In this document: positions 44,601 through 52,302 of the stretch, piece by piece | Numbering within the stretch: position 1 is the stretch's first letter | How the letters are laid out: each line of letters opens with the position of its first letter | Source of the DNA: Stenopsyche tienmushanensis | Lineage: Eukaryota; Arthropoda; Insecta; Trichoptera; Stenopsychidae | Direction: 5' to 3' | NCBI GenBank assembly: GCA_008973525.1 | Contig: WACJ01000402.1 | Span: 682,001-746,000, forward strand | Length of the DNA stretch: 64,000 nt | Position numbers and translations under genes: made by a program | Notes under the pieces: model-generated | What the model was told of the DNA's origin: nothing | The model's input: the letters and a program-made list of their open reading frames with translations, nothing else | Database searches by the model: none

Positions 44601-46953
44601 AACGGGCGCGAGAAAGTAACACACTTTCGAGAGAACGGAGCGAATCGTTCGCGTGCATAAATTACGCACGCGACCGAACCGAGATCGCGACGGACGCGCC
44701 CCGGGGCCCCCGGGGCGCCGCCCCCGCGGGGACGCGTCGGAGTCGCGTCCTCGACGGGGACGGCGTCTCCCCGCCGGCCGTTCCCGGTTCGCTTCGCTCC
44801 CTCGAGGTCGACGCCCGGCCGCATCTGTCCCTCGGACGGATTCGGGGGAGCCGCGATCTAAATTTTAACGGTCCCCCTGTCGTTTTTTTCGCGCTCCCTC
44901 GGCTCGAGGGTCGCGTCTCCCGGAGCCCCTTCTCATCGTCCCTCTCTTTTGTCCGCAGCCGTGCGATTCGGGCGCGTGCCGAAGCGCGAGAAGGCGCGCA
45001 TCCTGGCGGCGATGCAGCAGTCCAGCAGCTGCAGGTCGGCCGCGGGGGCCGCCGCGGCCGAGCTCGAGGACGAGCCCCGGCTGATCGCGCGGGTGGTGCG
45101 AGCCCACCTGGACACGTGCGAGTTCACCCGCGAGCGCGTGGCCGCCATGCGCGCGAGGGCCAGAGACTGCCCCAGCTACTCCGTGCCCACCCTGGTGAGT
45201 TTCGAGTCCGCGCCGAGACGCCCGCGTCCCGCGCCCGGACCCCCGTCTGACGGAATCTCTCCTCTCGTTTCAGGCCTGCCCTCTGAACCCGGCCCCGGAG
45301 CTCCAGTCCGAGAAGGAGTTCTCGCAGCGCTTCGCCCACGTGATCCGCGGGGTGATCGACTTCGCCGGCCTCGTCCCCGGCTTCCAGCTCCTCACGCAGG
45401 ACGACAAGTTCACGCTGCTCAAGAGCGGGCTCTTCGACGCGCTCTTCGTGAGGCTCATCTGCATGTTCGACGCGCCGATCAACGGCATCATCTGCCTGAA
45501 CGGGCAGGTGATGAAGCGCGACTCGATCCAGAGCGGCGCCAACGCGAGGTTCCTCGTGGACTCGACGTTCAAGTTCGCCGAGAGGATAAACTCGATGTGC
45601 CTGACGGACGCCGAGATCGGGCTGTTCTGCGCGATAGTCCTCATCACGCCGGACCGGCCCGGCCTCCGCAACGTGGAGCTCGTCGAGCGCATGCACTCGA
45701 AGCTCAAGTCGTGCCTGCAGACGGTCGTCGGCCAGAACAGGCCCGGCCAGCCGGACTTCCTGCGCGAGCTGATGAAGACGCTGCCCGACCTCCGCACGCT
45801 GAGCACGCTGCACACGGAGAAGCTCGTCGTGTTCCGCACGGAGCACAAGGAGCTGCTGCGCCAGCAGATGTGGTCGACGGACGACGACAGCAGCGAGAGC
45901 CCCGCCGGCGCGCCGTCGTGGTCGTCCGGCTCGGAGGCGGCCGCCGACGACGCGGCCAAGAGCCCCCTCGGCTCCGTGTCGAGCACGGAGTCCGCGTGCT
46001 CGGGGGACGCGGACCGCTACTCGGGCGCGCCCCTGCTCGCGGCTACGCTCGCGGGGGCGCGATGTCCGGCGCGCCCGCGGGCCGACTCCGGGGGCTCCCG
46101 CGGCTCCGCCTCCTCCGGCGAGGACGAGCTGTCCGCGCCGAGCGGCGCCCCGCGCCCGGCGGCCGCGGCGCTCGGCCGCCCGGCGCACGCGCACCCCTGC
46201 CAGCGCGCCCAGCAGCACCCTCACCTCCGCTACCGCAAGCTCGACTCTCCCACCGACTCCGGGATCGAATCCGGAAACGAGAAGCACGAGAAGCGGACGG
46301 GGAGCTCCTCCGGCGGCTCGAGCCCGCGGTCGTCGCTCGAGGAGCGCGCCGAGGAGCGGCGCCCCGTCGAGGACATGCCCGTGCTGAAGCGCGTGCTCGA
46401 GGCGCCGCCCCTCTACGACGCGAGCTCGCTCATGGACGAGGCCTACAAGCCGCACAAGAAGTTCAGGGCGATGCGGCAGCGCGACTCGGCCGAGGCGGAG
46501 CCGCTGTCGCGGGGGCCCCCCGCGGCGCCGGCGCCCGCGCCGAGCCCGGGCGCGCGCCCCTCGCAGCTGCAGATGCACCTGTCGCGGCCGGCGGCCTCCC
46601 TGTCGAGCACGCACTCGGTGCTCGCGCGCTCGCTGATGGAGGGCCCGCGGATGAGCCCCGAGCAGATGAAGCGCGCGGACATCATCCAGAACTACATCAT
46701 GCGAGGCGAGAGCGGCGCGCGGGAGGCCCCCGCGTACCGCGGAGCCCGGTGGGCGCCCGCGCCCCCCGCTCCCGTCGCGCCCGCCTCCTCCCCGTCCCCG
46801 CTGGCCGCGGCGGCGCCCTCCGTCCCCCCGGGGCCGCGCCTCGAGCTCCGGGCGGACGTCGCCGACTCGGCGCAGCCGCTCAACCTGTCGAAGAAGTCCC
46901 CGTCGCCGCCCCGCGCGCCCTACCGCCCGCACAAGCTGCTGCTCGAGGCGTAG
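29689..46953 (+). CDS. E75: Ecdysone-induced nuclear receptor E75, isoform A (five spliced exons)
   Basis: Join 29689-29920, 31812-31900, 42536-42680, 44959-45194, 45274-46953, giving 793 codons. All introns are GT-AG and all phases agree. Domains: N-terminal A/B region 1-77 beginning [12 protein letters not shown]; two-zinc-finger DNA-binding domain about 86-152 (Cys 86, 89, 103, 106 and 123, 129, 139, 142; P-box CEGCKG); C-terminal extension [14 protein letters not shown] from 156; ligand-binding domain about 200-434; long Ser/Pro/Ala-rich tail to 793. E75 is an early ecdysone-response receptor of the REV-ERB (NR1D) group that binds heme, acts mainly as a repressor and opposes HR3. His414 in TLHTEKL sits in helix 11, where REV-ERB receptors have a heme ligand. 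The tail holds DSGIES (562-567) and PLNLS (769-773). The start is the first ATG in frame in a long open frame. Much of the conserved body matches E75 proteins I know from moths and flies. Confidence 0.93.
29921..31811 (+). other. E75A intron 1
   Basis: The donor is GTCAGT and the acceptor TTTGCAG, a phase-1 intron of 1.9 kb. It is CpG-rich to about 31.1 kb and then AT-richer. It contains scattered GGTCA-type half-sites (for example AGGTCAAGT near 31051) but no further exon that I can support. Confidence 0.7.
31812..31900 (+). CDS. E75: E75 exon 2: first zinc finger (isoform A only here)
   Basis: This 89-nt exon encodes [20 protein letters not shown] and the rest of the first zinc finger through CEGCK. 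It has an excellent acceptor (TATGTTTGCAG) and donor (AAG/GTAAGA). It enters in phase 1 from exon 1 (ATC G/AA) and leaves in phase 0 into GFFRRS. This finger carries the P-box that reads the half-site. Skipping it, as in isoform B, is known to yield E75 forms that cannot bind DNA on their own. Confidence 0.95.
32724..32740. promoter_or_regulatory. Inverted nuclear-receptor half-sites (IR4)
   Basis: GGGTCATTTTTGACCTT has two good half-sites facing each other with a 4-bp spacer. ACGGTCA lies 11 bp to the left, and AGGTTAAGGTCA lies about 100 bp downstream. This makes a local cluster of receptor half-sites in intron 2. Confidence 0.3.
35754..35767 (-). promoter_or_regulatory. CTCF-like insulator motif
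   Basis: GCGCCATCTAGCGG reads CCGCTAGATGGCGC on the minus strand, matching the insect CTCF core (A/G-rich AG(A/G)TGGCGC). It lies in intron 2 between the A and B promoters. Binding is inference. Confidence 0.35.
36121..36131. promoter_or_regulatory. EcRE-like inverted repeat (IR1)
   Basis: GGTCGTTGACC matches the palindromic EcR/USP core GGTCANTGACC at all but one position (A to G in the left half). It is located in intron 2, 6.1 kb upstream of the E75B start codon. Confidence 0.35.
36784..36794 (+). promoter_or_regulatory. CTCF-like insulator motif
   Basis: CAGATGGCGCG fits the insect CTCF core AG(A/G)TGGCGC, in the opposite orientation to the site at 35754. Confidence 0.3.
37222..37229 (+). 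promoter_or_regulatory. TATA-like sequence in CpG-rich DNA
   Basis: TATATAGG interrupts very GC-rich sequence. No open frame or donor downstream could be tied to E75, so it is listed only as a possible promoter. Confidence 0.2.
38958..38970. promoter_or_regulatory. EcRE-like inverted repeat (IR1)
   Basis: AGGTGATTGACCC matches RG(G/T)TCANTGA(C/A)C(C/T) with one mismatch. An extra GGGTCA immediately to the left gives alternative pairing. It lies in intron 2, 3.3 kb upstream of the E75B start codon. Confidence 0.35.
40913..40921 (+). promoter_or_regulatory. Canonical TATA box, candidate E75B promoter
   Basis: TATAAATAG stands out in more than 70% GC surroundings. Transcription from it would start near 40943. 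The E75B start codon is 1.3 kb downstream, so the leader would be long or spliced. A TSS nearer 42.1 kb is the alternative. Confidence 0.4.
42212..42226 (+). CDS. Minimal upstream ORF in the E75B leader
   Basis: ATGTGCCGCGATTGA encodes MCRD and stops 36 nt before the E75B ATG, in a different frame. Short uORFs close to the start usually lower translation or permit regulated reinitiation. Confidence 0.4.
   Translation: MCRD
42263..46953 (+). CDS. E75: E75 isoform B (three exons, second zinc finger only)
   Basis: Join 42263-42680, 44959-45194, 45274-46953, giving 777 codons. Residues 1-91 are isoform-specific and start [23 protein letters not shown] (32-41) resembles the HSALVKLLES block of Drosophila E75B as I remember it, which supports the call. 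The frame runs without a break through the acceptor used by isoform A (…DDDCPQ) into GFFRRS, so only the second finger is present. E75B is known to lack DNA binding and to act through partners such as HR3. An acidic, Ser-rich stretch includes DSGCDS (56-61). No good donor lies between the ATG and 42536, so contiguity is favoured over a separate spliced exon. ATG 42263 is the first in frame; an in-frame ATG at codon 6 is the alternative. Confidence 0.88.
42536..42680 (+). CDS. E75: E75 exon 3: second zinc finger
   Basis: 145 nt encoding [16 protein letters not shown], the rest of the second finger, and ends GMSRD. It is used in isoform A through the acceptor TGTCCGCAG and in isoform B as a read-through from B-specific sequence. 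The donor is GACG/GTGAGT, phase 1. The exon is near-invariant among insect E75 proteins. Confidence 0.95.
44040..44270 (+). promoter_or_regulatory. Candidate E75D promoter
   Basis: Perfect TCAGTC (initiator) at 44070-44075 and a second TCAGTG at 44149. The latter is followed by the DPE-like GGACGTG at 44177, one base short of the usual +28 position. There is no TATA box. The position, 200-400 bp before the D start codon, is suitable. Confidence 0.35.
44338..44406 (+). CDS. Upstream ORF in the E75D leader (22 codons)
   Basis: It starts [13 protein letters not shown] and ends at TGA 44404-44406, 55 nt before the E75D ATG. It belongs to the leader if transcription starts at the proposed initiators. 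It may limit D translation. No peptide role is claimed. Confidence 0.35.
   Translation: MSVENSPSESGRRTLRKFSAIS
44462..46953 (+). CDS. E75: E75 isoform D (three exons, no zinc fingers)
   Basis: Join 44462-44537, 44959-45194, 45274-46953, giving 663 codons. The D-specific exon encodes [20 protein letters not shown], preceded by MVLK, and ends AATGCCC/GTACGT. Splicing in phase 1 to exon 4 gives [14 protein letters not shown], the junction I recall for E75D-type isoforms of other insects. The product lacks the whole DNA-binding domain but keeps the ligand-binding domain and tail, so it can act only through protein partners and heme or gas sensing. An ATG four codons downstream (MSEELPILK) is an alternative start. 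Confidence 0.82.
44959..45194 (+). CDS. E75: E75 exon 4: hinge and start of ligand-binding domain
   Basis: 236 nt shared by all isoforms. It encodes [20 protein letters not shown], an Ala-rich linker, and [20 protein letters not shown] through SVPTL. The acceptor is TTTTGTCCGCAG and the donor CTG/GTGAGT in phase 0. [12 protein letters not shown] is the DNA-contacting C-terminal extension in isoform A. HLDTCEFT is a conserved region discussed as carrying a heme ligand in fly E75. Confidence 0.94.
45195..45273 (+). other. E75 intron 4 (79 bp)
   Basis: A minimal intron, GTGAGT to CTCTCGTTTCAG, phase 0, between SVPTL and [16 protein letters not shown]. Confidence 0.9.
45274..46953 (+). CDS. E75: E75 exon 5: ligand-binding domain and C-terminal domain
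   Basis: 1680 nt including the stop TAG, shared by all isoforms. It begins [20 protein letters not shown]. The ligand-binding domain holds [18 protein letters not shown] (helix 3), the signature [18 protein letters not shown] and [18 protein letters not shown] (helix 11). It ends near RQQMW and no conventional AF-2 helix is evident, in line with the repressor role of the REV-ERB group. The 359-residue tail is rich in Ser, Pro, Ala and Gly, with conserved islands [39 protein letters not shown] and [12 protein letters not shown], ending KLLLEA. Third codon positions are almost all G or C. Confidence 0.95.
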   Translation, partial: ACPLNPAPELQSEKEFSQRFAHVIRGVIDFAGLVPGFQLLTQDDKFTLLKSGLFDALFVRLICMFDAPINGIICLNGQVMKRDSIQSGANARFLVDSTFKFAERINSMCLTDAEIGLFCAIVLITPDRPGLRNVELVERMHSKLKSCLQTVVGQNRPGQPDFLRELMKTLPDLRTLSTLHTEKLVVFRTEHKELLRQQMWSTDDDSSESPAGAPSWSSGSEAAADDAAKSPLGSVSSTESACSGDADRYSGAPLLAATLAGARCPARPRADSGGSRGSASSGEDELSAPSGAPRPAAAALGRPAHAHPCQRAQQHPHLRYRKLDSPTDSGIESGNEKHEKRTGSSSGGSSPRSSLEERAEERRPVEDMPVLKRVLEAPPLYDASSLMDEAYKPHKKFRAMRQRDSAEAEPLSRGPPAAPAPAPSPGARPSQLQMHLSRPAASLSSTHSVLARSLMEGPRMSPEQMKRADIIQNYIMRGESGAREAPAYRGARWAPAPPAPVAPASSPSPLAAAAPSVPPGPRLELRADVADSAQPLNLSKKSPSPPRAPYRPHKLLLEA

Positions 46954-47128
46954 GGCCGCGGCCCCCTCGCGGAGGCCGAGCGGCGCGACCTCGGGACGCT
47001 CGACGCGGACGGCGCCCGGCACCATCCTATTATTGTGTTACGACTTAAGTTAGGATTTTCAAATTTCAATTTAATATATTTGTGATAAATTTTTCATTTT
47101 ATTATTTACCTCGTTAAGTTAGGCTAGA

Positions 47129-47215
47129 TCGCGGGCGGGGGCGCGCGAGCGTCCCGGCGGGCCGGCCTGCGCGCCGCCCGCCCGCGCGCTCGCGCGCCCC
47201 CCGCCCCCGAGCCCG
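47129..47215 (+). repeat. GC-rich inverted repeat in the E75 3' UTR
   Basis: The left arm contains GGGGGCGCGCGAGCG and the right arm CGCTCGCGCGCCCCCC, giving at least 15 perfect base pairs plus further imperfect pairing around a GC-rich loop. As RNA this would be a very stable stem-loop. Confidence 0.6.
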
Positions 47216-47317
47216 GATCGAAATGTTTTATATTTTGACTATTTATTTAAGTATCGGACTTTATTTTGTTTACCTTTTGTACGAAAACGTCATCGCATCG
47301 AAGGGGCCGCCGCCCGG

Positions 47318-47325
47318 TGTAAATA
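47318..47325 (+). promoter_or_regulatory. Pumilio response element in 3' UTR
   Basis: TGTAAATA is an exact match to the PUF-protein consensus UGUANAUA. One copy was seen, so chance occurrence is possible. Confidence 0.3.
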
Positions 47326-47744
47326 GAGAGAGGGCGAGGGCGGCGGCGCCCCCTTCGCTCCGTCGCTCGGAACGGAGAGCGCCCGCCGAGGGGGCCGGGG
47401 GTCGCCCGGCCGGGGCGCCGCGCTCGGGCGCCCCCCGGGCGGACTGATAATCTGAACATATTTTTGAACGAAGCGAAAGTAATCGTAATTCTGAATCTTG
47501 TCTCTCGTCGCGGTCCGCTTCGTCCGCGCGCAGTCCGACCCGCGGCCGCGAAGGCGCCGAGCCGCGCCCCCCCGGTCGGCGCTCGGCCCCCGGCCGGGGG
47601 CGGCGCCGCGCGACATATCATACCTGCCAGTGTAATGAGAACGTTGACAATCCGAGACGGTTGCCGAGTGTGTATGTTTAGTATTTTGTAAGCATGGGTC
47701 AGTTCTCAATTTATTGTTACATAACGAAGATGAGAGGTCGTCAG

Positions 47745-47750
47745 AATAAA
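47745..47750 (+). terminator. Poly(A) signal of E75
   Basis: AATAAA is followed within 10-20 bases by the GU-rich stretch AATTGTCTGGTG. It is the first canonical signal downstream of the stop codon, giving a 3' UTR of about 0.8 kb. The CpG-rich domain also ends here. Confidence 0.65.
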
Positions 47751-47770
47751 AATTGTCTGGTGAAATTTAA

Positions 47771-49860
47771 AACACGAATTTTATTTTCGACTGCCCCCCC
47801 AATTCCCCACCTTCTCCCGTCAAAATGACACACTGAAATATACACAAAACGAGGATTTCACACGGCGAATGATCATAAGGATCGTTCGTGATACATTTTT
47901 ACACTTATAAGAACCTACATCACCGCATGTCCGCCTCGGATCGAACGGAGGAAGATCTCTCCTCGGGCGGCTGCGACGACGAGGAGCGAACGGACGTTCG
48001 AGGAGTAATCCAATATCTGCCCGGATCGGCCATCGATTGGCGAATCAGAAATAACCGGGAGACGTAACGATCCATCCAGGAAGACGAAGAAAACGACGTA
48101 TTTGTACGTTGCGAGATAATGTCTGACGTCCGAGATTAGAATCCGTAGATCTAAAACGGTGGTCGGTCGGCCGAGGTGAACGCACTCCGACAGTGCGACT
48201 GCGCTTACATCCGAGTGCATATGTTACGTCTCTTTGGGAACATATGTTTTCGACGACATCAACATGAGGCAATTTTGTACACACAATCGAGTGCAAACAT
48301 TCTGATATCACAAAAATACTAAAAAATCGACGACGAGGTCCAATTGCGAGCCACTGCGCGACGATATATTCAAATTACCCGTTTACATGCGGTCATAGAA
48401 ACATGTATCCGAGTCAATAGAATTCGATCCGTATTGAGGGTGAGTTTAATTTTGACATCGGTGTTCTTATTCGTCTCTGTCTTTAAATCAGATGGACGAG
48501 CATTGCTAGAATACTGCCGAGCCACCTTCGAAAACGTTCTTCTGCATATCAATTTCAAAATGCATTTTTTCCAAAATGACCCTCCTCGATTTCGATGGCG
48601 AGTTCCTGGTTCGTGCATGATTCGGTTATGCGAAAGAGTTACACGCAGAGAATGACGTATTTTATTACATTTGATTAGATTGACCGGAGGTCTCGGTCAA
48701 TCGAGGCTGACTTGGCCAAATATCGACCTTGATTTACGGCCAAAATTGGCGATTGTGTAATGTTTGATAGCGACAAATTGTTATTATGGAATAATTTAGT
48801 GAGGCGAATCGCTAGAAAGTGAAAAATATTTGCATACGAGCAAGGACGTCCACCGGTTTGGGTGTTGGGCGTCATTATTTTTGCACCCTAAAAGAAGCAT
48901 ATCGTGTCTTTTTGTTCGAAATAGAAGCAACTTGTTGAAAGCCGTTGCCAAATGCTGAGCTTCGACAGTGAACGTAGGAGAGTATGCACCCTGTAAGAGC
49001 GAAAATTGGCGCGGCTTTCTGATTATAACTGCTCCTTAGGAAAGTAATAGGTCGATTCTACAGATAGCAGATAAACATCCAAATGAGATTTTTCAATACT
49101 GTCTGATCCTTTCAAATGTTTCACATGGTCCTGCAAAATGATGCCGAAACGGATGAACGATTCACTTTGGAGAGTGCAACTCCACATTTTAATTATTTGT
49201 TCAAATGCATATCCGGAATAGCTTTTATTTAATTTCATCCGCTATATCATTTCCTTTCATGATGATCTGCTCCACTGGAATCACTCCATTGTTCAGCAGT
49301 AGATTTATGGATCCTTGATTTCATTGCGTCGGGATCGACTAAACTTTCTCATGTTGGGCTCTCACAATTTGAAACATAATAAAAAATAGCTCATTCCCAA
49401 AGTATTTAATGAGATATTTAAGCCTGTCTGATAAGTTCTGTCCTCTTTACGCGCAATCTTCTGCCTTTATGACAAAGCCGTATGTCTCAGAAATTCGATG
49501 ATATAATTAATTGAAAGCAAACATTGTATTATTGTATTTGCTCATAATCCTACGCTTTCTTAGAATCTGATCAAATTTAGCAACCACAGGGAAATGTTGC
49601 TAAATTTGAACCAAGATATTTAAATACATATTAAATATGTCAAGAAAACCTCAATAATTGATAAGAAATGATAAAAAAATATTTTTTATAAAATTATATG
49701 ATATTGGGTCATCCCGAAAGAAATCCATTTTTTCCGACAAAAAACTCATTTTCTTCAGTTATCATGATGTGAAATAATTCAAGCGATAAGAAATGACATT
49801 CAATCCAATTAGATCTGTATTTGAGGACTTTTTGCGGATCTTAATGAGATATTGCTTATA
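47771..49860. other. Downstream region with no recognised gene
   Basis: Frames of 60-100 codons occur on both strands at 47.9-48.7 kb but overlap and match nothing known. No tRNA or other RNA gene was recognised. Confidence 0.45.
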
Positions 49861-49869
49861 AGTTTTTTT

Positions 49870-50090
49870 AAGCGTTTCAATAAGGACGCTCGATCTTCAA
49901 ATGTAAATAAAACAAGTTGTGTGGGAGATATCAGCGCAATTTCTTTTTTTATTTGAAGAATATTTTATGGCATTATGTCCGTTGCAACTTTGCTCGGTGG
50001 AATATATTCGGGAATTTGATGATATTCACGTTTGACAAAATCGCTTTAATAACATGGCCGCTATATCCAAACAAATTTCAACAGTATTGA
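49870..50090 (-). mobile_element. mariner-like 3' end fragment
   Basis: TTTCAATAAGGACGCTCGA and TTTGAAGAATATTTTATGG match the element end at 12880-12955. The minus strand at about 49960-50010 encodes RIYSTEQSCNGHNAIKYSS, resembling the C-terminal tail of mariner transposases. CTTTAATAACATGGCCGCT at about 50043 matches 26935 and 13690. Confidence 0.45.
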
Positions 50091-52302
50091 AAGGTTCTGA
50101 ATATATTTGTATCGTTATGAAGATCTTCTATGGATCCCTGAGTCATATTATTCAATTACCCTTGCACTTTGAAAGGATCATATTTCCGTTCAGACAGAAG
50201 TCGTAAAATCTGTTTGAATAACGGTCATTGGTAGAGCCAAGCCGTGAACAGTTCTGGATTGTTATGTTATTGAGAAATGTGCAACAATACTCCATCCAGG
50301 TCTCGTTTGACTCGTCATGACAAAGGCTCATTAAGCCCATCACCCTATATCGAATTTCTAATCGATTCTTGTTGAAATCGAAGAAGAAAGCTTTGGACGA
50401 TTGTGAATATCTCGGGTGTTGTCAGCAAATTATGATATTGACACTATGGCGAAATCATACCCATGGCTGATGACTCTAATATCGTCCATTAATATGAATC
50501 TATTTTCGTACAAACAAAGAGCTGATGACATTGAGCATTGTTCACTTATTTTGGAATCATCAACCTCAACATGGAATGCCGACGATGAAGTAGATCGCAA
50601 CATTTTTTTAGATCTTGTAGCTATTATAGATTATTCATCGGCTTGTCAATTTTACAAAAGCGACCTTCAGGATGATAGTTATGTAATTCCAGAAGAAAAT
50701 GTCCATTAGTTGAATGGCTGTGTCATTTAGATGAATACCTGGACCGGCCATTTGGATTCGTTTCAAAAGATAAACATTCATAATGGAATTTAAGTGGCAA
50801 TTGGTCCGATAGATGAATCTTCACTATACGTAAACAAATTAATTTAAAAGGATAGATGAATGTTGTTGAACACTGGGTAGATAGATGGGATGTCCCATGG
50901 ACATTGGCCTTGAATAGATGACCTTGGGTGGTCGCTAACCCGCCCACCACGCCATATACTATCTTCGCCATTATGCGCTAATGCCAATGATATTCAAATG
51001 TTCACGCATACTAATTTTTTCCACATTCGTATGATGGGGCGGATCATTGATGATATGTGTCAACTTATCGACTTCAACAACTTCATTTCTAAGCCCATTT
51101 GAATAATTGTGGTCAAATTTTGACCACAATTATTCAACTTATCAAATCTAAGAAAAAACGGGTTCTTTATTTTGGCGTGATGTTAAGCAGAACCAACTGC
51201 GAGACTTTATGGCGGACCCTTCTTCGAGCATAGTCAACGATAGCTCGAAAAAAATGTCATCTTCAACATCGAGCGAATGAAGAGGTGATTGTATGATACA
51301 ATCGATATGGATGTAATAATGTGCCCTAGATCTGCAGGGGACTGTTGATATTGATATGTATCGCTGCAATTTTGTCTCGATCCTTAAATCGAGGTATTCT
51401 AACGTCCTAAATTTAAATGCCAGATGGTAGCAATGGAATTCATTCTAGATCAATTTCAAGAAGAGGGTCTTTTCGCATCCCCCATTTTATCCCGACTTAG
51501 GTACAACCAGTTCGCCTGAAAATCCCCACAAAAACGACCCACAGCTTGCGCACCGTTACGTTGTAAATTAGATATTAATGACGAGGCAAATGATAGGGAC
51601 GATTTTTCGACCAATTTGCCTAATGACTCTGATATGACAATTGACTCTCCCATATTGTGTAACCACTTTGTTGCGTCAATGTCAACTTTTGTCGCTAATT
51701 CTATCCCTGTCAATCACAATCGCCAGGCGACAAACGCCTGGATTCATATGAACGTTTCCTCTAGCAAGGATTTTACCACAATTGGGTCGTTGACTTTGTA
51801 TTGTAAGTGCTTCGGAGCTCCAAGGAGTCATTGGACCGAAATTATCCATCACGTATGACGCGCCGCGTCCTTGGATCGGGATTACGAACCGTCATCACGA
51901 TGGCTAAAAAATTAGACTGAACTTGGGAGGAGCGATGATCTTTTTTGCTGGACAAATTCGAGTCGTCCCGATGGCAACAGACGGACGTGATTTTGAAGTA
52001 CACGTGCACAGGATACTAAGGATACCTGTTTGTATAAAAAGGGAGTGCTCGATTGTTCGAAATGTGGCCAGACAGTACTTGCTGAATAGTCTGCGTTATC
52101 CTGTTTTACAAAAGATTCGCAAATAAATTTGTCACATATGCAAATGGCCATTTCAAATATAAGATTATTTTTTATACTGATATGTGTATAATACATCCAT
52201 TTTAAAACAAGATCTATCTATAATATTAATAGGAACTGAACAAAAAATAGAAAAATATACAGGGTACGGCAGGGAAACTACCTTGTTACGAGAAAGATGG
52301 GA
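50091..52302. other. No recognised gene
   Basis: A 97-codon + strand frame (50416-50709) and an 85-codon minus-strand frame (51456-51713) look more protein-like than their surroundings but match no family I know and lack supported splice or start context. A mariner-like scrap (ATCGAGCGAATGAAGAGGT, near 51272) recurs at 13455. A perfect palindrome is at 51099-51137. Confidence 0.4.
51099..51137. repeat. Perfect 39-bp palindrome
   Basis: TTGAATAATTGTGGTCAAA, one T, then its exact reverse complement. The arms are 19 bp without a mismatch. Each arm contains the nuclear-receptor half-site GGTCA. Confidence 0.8.

Larger units (their letters stand above)
42681..44958 (+). other. E75 intron 3, containing the E75D promoter and first exon
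   Basis: The donor is GTGAGT and the acceptor TTTTGTCCGCAG. It is very CpG-rich except for an AT-rich islet at about 43.54-43.67 kb with adjacent A and T runs. A CTCF-like CTAGATGTCGCC lies at 43742. The E75D leader and exon lie at its 3' end. Confidence 0.7.
46954..47770 (+). other. E75 3' untranslated region
   Basis: It alternates AT-rich blocks with extremely GC-rich blocks. It contains a strong GC hairpin (47129-47215), ATTTA-type elements near 47239-47255 and a Pumilio-type site (47318). It ends at the poly(A) signal at 47745. Such elements fit the short-lived mRNA of an early hormone-response gene. Confidence 0.65.

Noticed and set aside
44949..47048. A 699-codon + strand frame and a 633-codon minus-strand frame over the last E75 exons
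   Set aside because: They are out-of-frame or antisense shadows of the E75 coding sequence caused by its G/C third positions.
50416..50709. 97-codon + strand frame rich in Asp and Ser
   Set aside because: Could be an exon of an unknown gene, but there is no family match, no conserved splice context and no neighbours to support it.
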